A stretch of DNA of 35,029 nt from Anaerolineales bacterium (GTDB lineage: Bacteria; Chloroflexota; Anaerolineae; Anaerolineales; Villigracilaceae), in contig JAUXWL010000301.1 in NCBI GenBank assembly GCA_030680155.1, positions 1 to 35,029 on the forward strand, written 5' to 3'. The translations under genes were made by a program, and so were the position numbers. The notes under the pieces are model-generated. The model was not told where the DNA came from and ran no database searches. It was given only the letters and a program-made list of their open reading frames with translations. This document shows, in pieces, positions 30,869 to 35,029 of the stretch. Each line of letters opens with the position of its first letter. Positions within the stretch are counted from its first letter, which is position 1.

Positions 30869-30874
30869 ATTATA
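30869..30874 (-). promoter_or_regulatory. -10 element just upstream of the XRE-STAND gene
   Basis: TATAAT on the minus strand (30874-30869) ends 7 bp before the start codon. Transcription would start at or within a base or two of the ATG. The -35 region is poor (no TTGACA-like hexamer at 16-18 bp). Confidence 0.45.
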
Positions 30875-31070
30875 CAACCAATATTTGGCAAGAAATGTCA
30901 TGTGCCAAACAACAGATGTTGATATGCTGACACAAATGGAGACACTGAGAGTGTGTCGGAAGTTGATTCGTAGGAATGATGGAACTGGCTGGCAGATTGA
31001 TTGGATTACAACGCCATACACATTGCGCCCTGAGTCCGCAGTCATAACAGTACAAGTTAAGGAGCATGCC

Positions 31071-33059
31071 ATGAAAAAACAAATATCCCGTTGGGGTTGT
31101 GCGATTGCAGGATTGCTCATCCTGACGTTACTGGCGCTTGGCGGAGGATGGTGGTATTTGCGCTTACAGAATGTTCCAATTGATACAACTCCGACATCAC
31201 CAGTCCTTGTATTCATTGTCTCTCCGCCGGCCGGCGATGAAATCAATGCAGGCGATTTCATTACTGTAGACGTACAAGCAGTTGCGCCTGAACCCATGCA
31301 GAGTGCCGAGCTTTTTGTAGACGGACAGTCGCTGGGCATGATTACAGAGTCGCCACAAAACGTTTCATGGAACTGGCAGGCCTGGCCCTTGGGCATTCAC
31401 TCTTTCTACGCCAAGTCCACCACCGCCAATGGACAGATCGGATACTCGCAAGTAGTGGTGGTCAATGTTCGGGCCGGTGACCAGACGATGCAGGTCTTCG
31501 CCGAAGAGGGACAAACACTTGAACAGATCGGAGCGGGGTTTGGTGTGCCACCCGGACAAGTGGCGGGCGCAAATCCTAAGATAAATCCATCTCAGCCGTT
31601 GCCAGGCGGAAAACCAGTTAAGATTCCGGTGGGGGATGGCGGCGCTGGCAATGGCGCCGGGCAGGGACAAAGTTCGGAATATGCGGGGGGCTTCAATCCC
31701 CTATTCATTTCATGGAAATTCACGCCTACTGGGCCGGTGGACAAATCCTACTGTTACACTTCAACGGGCAACGGCGTGTGGGATAAGGTCCCGAAAGATC
31801 CGTTTAATTTCATCGCGGGTGGAATAAACACTTACACACAATTCTTTGATGTGATTCCCTCGCAACAATTGACCCTCCAAATGCAATGCTGGGGCTGGCT
31901 TGGAGGCGTTCTCAAATACCTGGGACAAGGCGAAACCAAGTTCGATGTCCAGCAGCTCCCGCAGGAAGTGAAGATCAGCGGGGAGAATTTCGTGCTGGTG
32001 GGCGCTCCGGAAATTTCTCCGGATGCTGGTGGCGGCGGCGGCGTTGTTAAGCCACCGTTTGCATTGCGCGAGACGAAAGATGCCGCGGAATGTACGACGC
32101 ACGGTCATCCTCTGCTCGCTTCATTTATTTGCGACACCCTGCTAAACGCTCCCGTCAAAGAATACATCGTTCTGGTGTGGGAGTGGCAGCCAGAAGTGTG
32201 CTGGCCGGGTTTCTGCAAATATGAAATCAACGAAATTGACGGTTATATGATTTACCAACTGGACTCGATCACTCAAGCCTCCAGCTACTTCCTGAAAGAA
32301 ATCAAAAACCCCGGCCAAAAAGTGACTGCGGTTCCGTTGCCGTGGGGCGCAAAGTGTTATGGCGTGACGGCTATTGCGGGTGGACAGGAATCTGAAATGG
32401 CCATCTATTGCCCGGGTGTGGTGCCCGAAACCAAGAAAGCCGTATTGACTCCCACGGATTGGCTAACGGCAAATGGACTCGATTTTGAATCCGGGGATTG
32501 TGATAATTATGGTCAGGCGGACTCATATTTATTGCAAAACCAGAAGGATGGCTTTGGCAACCAGCCTGGACAGATACTCGTCGGAGCGATTGTGGTGGAT
32601 ACTGAATGTTTTAAAGATATCCTTTATTCGGGGGCCATAAAATTCGACCCGGCAAAAAGTTTGCCGCCCAACGCCGTCGTCCAAAGTGCCGTATTGACAT
32701 TTTCCAAAATTTTTATGGATTATGGCGCAACCGGATGGGCAGGTGGGAAGCCGACATCCTGTGTGGCGAGTATAGGAAAAGCCAAACAAAGCTGGACCCA
32801 ATTGGTGGGACCAAATCACTTTGCAGATAATACCAACCTCTACACCTACAATTCGCCCCTTACCTCGCTGAATTCATTTATGGCTCTGAAAGCGGATGTT
32901 ACTTCTGCAGTGAGTAGTTGGGTCAAACATCCGGAAAACAACCACGGTTTCATTCTCAATCCGTCCAGCGCGCCTCTACCGGGACCAGGAAATGGAACCG
33001 GCGAATGCACATCGGGTTTGGGGAATTTCCAACTGGAGATCAACTACTTTGCCCCGTAG
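31071..33059 (+). CDS. Membrane-anchored multidomain extracellular protein with LysM-like domain
   Basis: I start at ATG 31071 (MKKQISRWG), preceded by AAGGAG at 31059-31064, giving 662 residues; the frame extends upstream but lacks coding character. An N-terminal membrane anchor or signal is at about 8-30. An Ig-like domain follows at about 45-135 (VLVFIVSPPAGDEINAGDFITVDVQA ... AELFVDGQSLG), then a LysM-like domain at about 143-185 (AEEGQTLEQIGAGFGVPPGQVAGANPKI). The Cys-containing beta-rich middle is unassigned. A C-terminal jelly-roll of the CBM96/DNRLRE type is at about 480-662 (AIKFDPAKSLPPNAVVQSAVLTFSK, VTSAVSSWVKHPENNHGFILNP). The protein should sit outside the membrane and bind peptidoglycan or glycan. 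A lipoprotein gene follows after 15 bp. Confidence 0.82.
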   Translation: MKKQISRWGCAIAGLLILTLLALGGGWWYLRLQNVPIDTTPTSPVLVFIVSPPAGDEINAGDFITVDVQAVAPEPMQSAELFVDGQSLGMITESPQNVSWNWQAWPLGIHSFYAKSTTANGQIGYSQVVVVNVRAGDQTMQVFAEEGQTLEQIGAGFGVPPGQVAGANPKINPSQPLPGGKPVKIPVGDGGAGNGAGQGQSSEYAGGFNPLFISWKFTPTGPVDKSYCYTSTGNGVWDKVPKDPFNFIAGGINTYTQFFDVIPSQQLTLQMQCWGWLGGVLKYLGQGETKFDVQQLPQEVKISGENFVLVGAPEISPDAGGGGGVVKPPFALRETKDAAECTTHGHPLLASFICDTLLNAPVKEYIVLVWEWQPEVCWPGFCKYEINEIDGYMIYQLDSITQASSYFLKEIKNPGQKVTAVPLPWGAKCYGVTAIAGGQESEMAIYCPGVVPETKKAVLTPTDWLTANGLDFESGDCDNYGQADSYLLQNQKDGFGNQPGQILVGAIVVDTECFKDILYSGAIKFDPAKSLPPNAVVQSAVLTFSKIFMDYGATGWAGGKPTSCVASIGKAKQSWTQLVGPNHFADNTNLYTYNSPLTSLNSFMALKADVTSAVSSWVKHPENNHGFILNPSSAPLPGPGNGTGECTSGLGNFQLEINYFAP

Positions 33060-33074
33060 GGCAAGGAGGATAAC

Positions 33075-34022
33075 ATGAACGCGAAGAATATTTTTCTTGG
33101 GGCGATCATTCTGGCAATGGGCCTTTCAGGCTGCGGCCCCTCGGCGGACAATGATGAGTCATTTGGCTCCAATGTGCCGCGCGCCTGGTTCGACGCGCCT
33201 TTGCCGGAAACAGTTTACCCGCCCAATCCGTGTCAGATCGTGGCGCATGGGGCCTCGCCCAATGGGATCGCTGTCTTTGAGCTTTACATTAACGGGACCG
33301 CGGTTTCGGTTCCCAGCCCTGATACGCAGGCATCGCTCGTCACCCTGAACCGCGACTGTGCCCTGACCGAACCCGGTAGATACGTGCTTTATTTACGGGC
33401 CCAGGATAACTCAGGGGCATGGAGCGGATATGCAGAGACCAGCCTGATCATCGCCACCGGGAATGAGCCGCTGGCCTCGCCTCCTCCCGCTGAAGCAGTT
33501 GCTACTGTCACCCTCCAGCCGACCCTTACTCCGGTAATTGGTCCGGCTGATGAGCTTTCCATCACATCGGTTTCCACATACGTGGTTTATGTTGGCTCCT
33601 CCTCCTGTGGTCCACTGGAGACGAGCATTACCGCTCGCGCCGTTGCTTCAAAAGGCATCACGGCTGTAGTATTGTTTTTTCGTTTTCCATCCACAGACTT
33701 TCAAAGTGTTTCGATGAGTCCGCTTGGCAACGATCTTTACCAGGGGACTATCAATATGGCATCGCTGTTTGGGAATTCGATCCCCTTCGATCAGTCCATA
33801 TTGGAGTATCAGGTTGTTGTCCAGCAAAGTGATGGCGACACTTCATTGCGAACGCCTTTATTCTCGGATATTGCCGCGCAGGCTTGCGGTCCCGTGGACG
33901 ACTCCGGAAGCACGGATGCCTGCTCCGTCTATACAGACCAGCGCACCTGTATCGCCAAAGGTTGCAATTGGTGGGAAATCCCAGGGACTGTCCCATCCTT
34001 CGTATGCAAGAGTAAACCATGA
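33075..34022 (+). CDS. Lipoprotein with Ig-like domains
   Basis: A 315-residue lipoprotein: the signal ends in LSGC (Cys20). Residues about 35-130 look like an Ig-like fold (PRAWFDAPLPETVYPPNPCQIVAHGASPNGIAVFELYINGTAVSV ... GRYVLYLRAQDNSGAWSGYAETSLII). A second beta-rich domain follows after a Pro/Thr linker (about 155-275). The Cys-rich end (CSVYTDQRTCIAKGCNWWEIPGTVPSFVCKSKP) resembles a small disulfide-stabilised PSI-like fold. AGGAGG precedes ATG 33075 and the gene lies 15 bp after the LysM protein gene, so they are surely one operon. Function unknown; the pattern CNWW suggests a surface-binding module. Confidence 0.8.
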   Translation: MNAKNIFLGAIILAMGLSGCGPSADNDESFGSNVPRAWFDAPLPETVYPPNPCQIVAHGASPNGIAVFELYINGTAVSVPSPDTQASLVTLNRDCALTEPGRYVLYLRAQDNSGAWSGYAETSLIIATGNEPLASPPPAEAVATVTLQPTLTPVIGPADELSITSVSTYVVYVGSSSCGPLETSITARAVASKGITAVVLFFRFPSTDFQSVSMSPLGNDLYQGTINMASLFGNSIPFDQSILEYQVVVQQSDGDTSLRTPLFSDIAAQACGPVDDSGSTDACSVYTDQRTCIAKGCNWWEIPGTVPSFVCKSKP

Positions 34023-34087
34023 CGGAGAGTTGTCAAATGCTCTATAGCGGTGAACCCGCTGAGGCTTCATTACAAAGGAGTATATAA

Positions 34088-34831
34088 ATGAAACCTAATT
34101 ACTTATCCCTCTTTGTTCTTCTCATATCCATCCTGGCATGCGGCTTTCCCTCATCCACGCCCGCCACACCGACTTTCAATCCGTTGCCGCCCACACCAAA
34201 CCTGCCATTTTCAGCAGGCCCGGTGCCTCAAGCATCTATCGCCCCTGCCGTATCCTCGTTTCGCGATGACTTCGACGGCGCTCTTGACCCAAGATGGACC
34301 TGGTTACGTGAGGATCCTTCTGCCTGGTCTCTGGTTGTCACCCCTGGCTGGTTGCACATCAACCTTTCGACAAGCGGGTATCTGTCATCTCTGCCATCCA
34401 ACGTTTTAACTCTGCCTGCCCCACAGGGAGACTTCGACTTACGAACAAAGATACGATTTTCGCCGAAAAGCAACTTCGAATTTTCCGGGTTGGTAATTAT
34501 CTTCGATCAAAAGATGGTATTGCAGGCTGGTCGCGCCTTCTGTGATGTTGGGACCTGTGTTGGTAACGGTTTTTATTTCGATAACCTGAAAAATGGTGTC
34601 ACTGTGGGCGGCAACTTCGGTAAGCCAGGTAACACCGACGACAGCCTTGTGCGTATTGTTCGTCAGGGAAATATCTACACCGCCTACTATCAGGTTGACT
34701 TTGTGAATTGGATGCAACTTGGCAGTCATACCGTAGATAGCCAGCCGATCTCTGTCGGCCTGATCGCAGCCCAGGCGCCATCTGCCGGCAACTACGCCGA
34801 ATTCGACTGGTTCGAGATCAGCCAGCCCTGA
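34088..34831 (+). CDS. Lipoprotein with concanavalin-like C-terminal domain
   Basis: A 247-residue lipoprotein. The signal ends in SILAC (Cys18), followed by a Pro/Thr-rich linker (PLPPTPNLPF). Residues about 58-245 resemble the beta-xylosidase C-terminal concanavalin A-like (DUF1349-like) domain: FRDDFDGALDPRWTWLREDPSAWSL, GWLHINLST, GDFDLRTKIRF, SGLVIIFDQKMVLQAGRAFC, YTAYYQVDFVNWMQLG, YAEFDWFEI. Such domains usually bind carbohydrate. AAAGGAG precedes ATG 34088. A paralogue starts at 34885. Confidence 0.82.
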   Translation: MKPNYLSLFVLLISILACGFPSSTPATPTFNPLPPTPNLPFSAGPVPQASIAPAVSSFRDDFDGALDPRWTWLREDPSAWSLVVTPGWLHINLSTSGYLSSLPSNVLTLPAPQGDFDLRTKIRFSPKSNFEFSGLVIIFDQKMVLQAGRAFCDVGTCVGNGFYFDNLKNGVTVGGNFGKPGNTDDSLVRIVRQGNIYTAYYQVDFVNWMQLGSHTVDSQPISVGLIAAQAPSAGNYAEFDWFEISQP

Positions 34832-34850
34832 GTCGAGAGGCGGCTCAGGG
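34826..34850 (+). other. Hairpin overlapping the stop codon
   Basis: CCCTGAG (34826-34832) pairs with CTCAGGG (34844-34850) and includes the TGA stop codon in its stem. No T tract follows, so it may act in mRNA stability between the two paralogous lipoprotein genes. Confidence 0.35.
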
Positions 34851-34884
34851 AATTACAGTAAAAGTCCACGACAAAGGAGTAAAA

Positions 34885-35029
34885 ATGAAATCCAAATCTT
34901 ATTTTTCCTTGTTCATCCTTTCCCTATCGATCCTGGCTTGCGCCTTTCCCGCTTCAACTCCTTCCGCGCCAACCGTCAATCCGTTGCCGCCGACACCGAA
35001 CCTGCCATTTTCATCGAGTCCAGTACCTC
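34885..35029 (+). CDS. Paralogous lipoprotein, N-terminal part (runs off the window)
   Basis: The first 48 codons from ATG 34885 (ribosome site AAAGGAG at 34873-34879) encode a lipoprotein signal ending in SILAC and the linker PLPPTPNLPF, the same as in the gene at 34088. DNA similarity is also high in the linker. This is a recent tandem duplicate whose C-terminal domain lies beyond the window. Confidence 0.8.
   Translation, partial: MKSKSYFSLFILSLSILACAFPASTPSAPTVNPLPPTPNLPFSSSPVP

Overview
The window looks like a chromosomal segment of a Chloroflexota bacterium, probably class Anaerolineae. This is an inference from gene style: right-handed beta-helix secreted proteins ending in an FLPLILR-type tail, many short secreted lipoproteins with Pro/Thr-rich linkers, large STAND/TPR regulators, and intergenic regions full of degenerate palindromes. 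No rRNA, tRNA or CRISPR array was recognised.

Layout. 1-1058 (minus): the start of a repetitive hypothetical protein and a PaiB-like FMN-binding protein. 1208-2245 (plus): a secreted SH3-domain protein. 2346-6983: a divergent extracytoplasmic redox locus, with a thioredoxin-VKOR fusion on the minus strand and, on the plus strand, a 13-haem cytochrome lipoprotein followed by a lipoprotein with four tandem rhodanese domains. 7349-8296: a LysR regulator. 8511-12067: a ferrous iron operon (DtxR-type regulator, FeoA, FeoB split into separate GTPase and permease genes, FeoC-like protein). 12427-12864: a CBS-pair protein. 13071-17668 (minus): homocysteine S-methyltransferase, two hypothetical proteins, a threonine/serine dehydratase-like enzyme and a D-2-hydroxyacid dehydrogenase. 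17694-18959: a decayed IS1182-type element next to a beheaded gene end. 19178-26245: a SARP/STAND regulator and two beta-helix surface proteins. 26246-28056: decayed mobile DNA. 28057-30861: an XRE-STAND-TPR regulator. 31071 to the end: secreted or lipid-anchored proteins, including a tandem pair of paralogous lipoproteins.

The most interesting locus is 2346-6983. The cytochrome frame is interrupted by one TGA at 3894-3896, yet it continues in the same frame with 12 more CXXCH motifs. A hairpin (8 pairs including one G-U, loop GTT) sits 9 nt after the TGA, and its loop starts 17 nt after it, which matches the geometry of bacterial SECIS elements. The best reading is a selenocysteine-containing multihaem cytochrome (Sec79) co-transcribed with a four-domain rhodanese lipoprotein. 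It is divergent from a disulfide-forming VKOR, and a perfect TTGTGA-N6-TCACAA Crp/Fnr-type palindrome lies just upstream. A nonsense mutation or a sequencing error is not excluded.

Secondary themes are a pair of MITE-like palindromes that share a core but carry different self-complementary arms, heptanucleotide tandem repeats between genes, a palindromic repeat absorbed in frame into a dehydrogenase gene, a duplicated Ig-like/FLPLILR gene 3' end, and the clean split of FeoB at a domain boundary.
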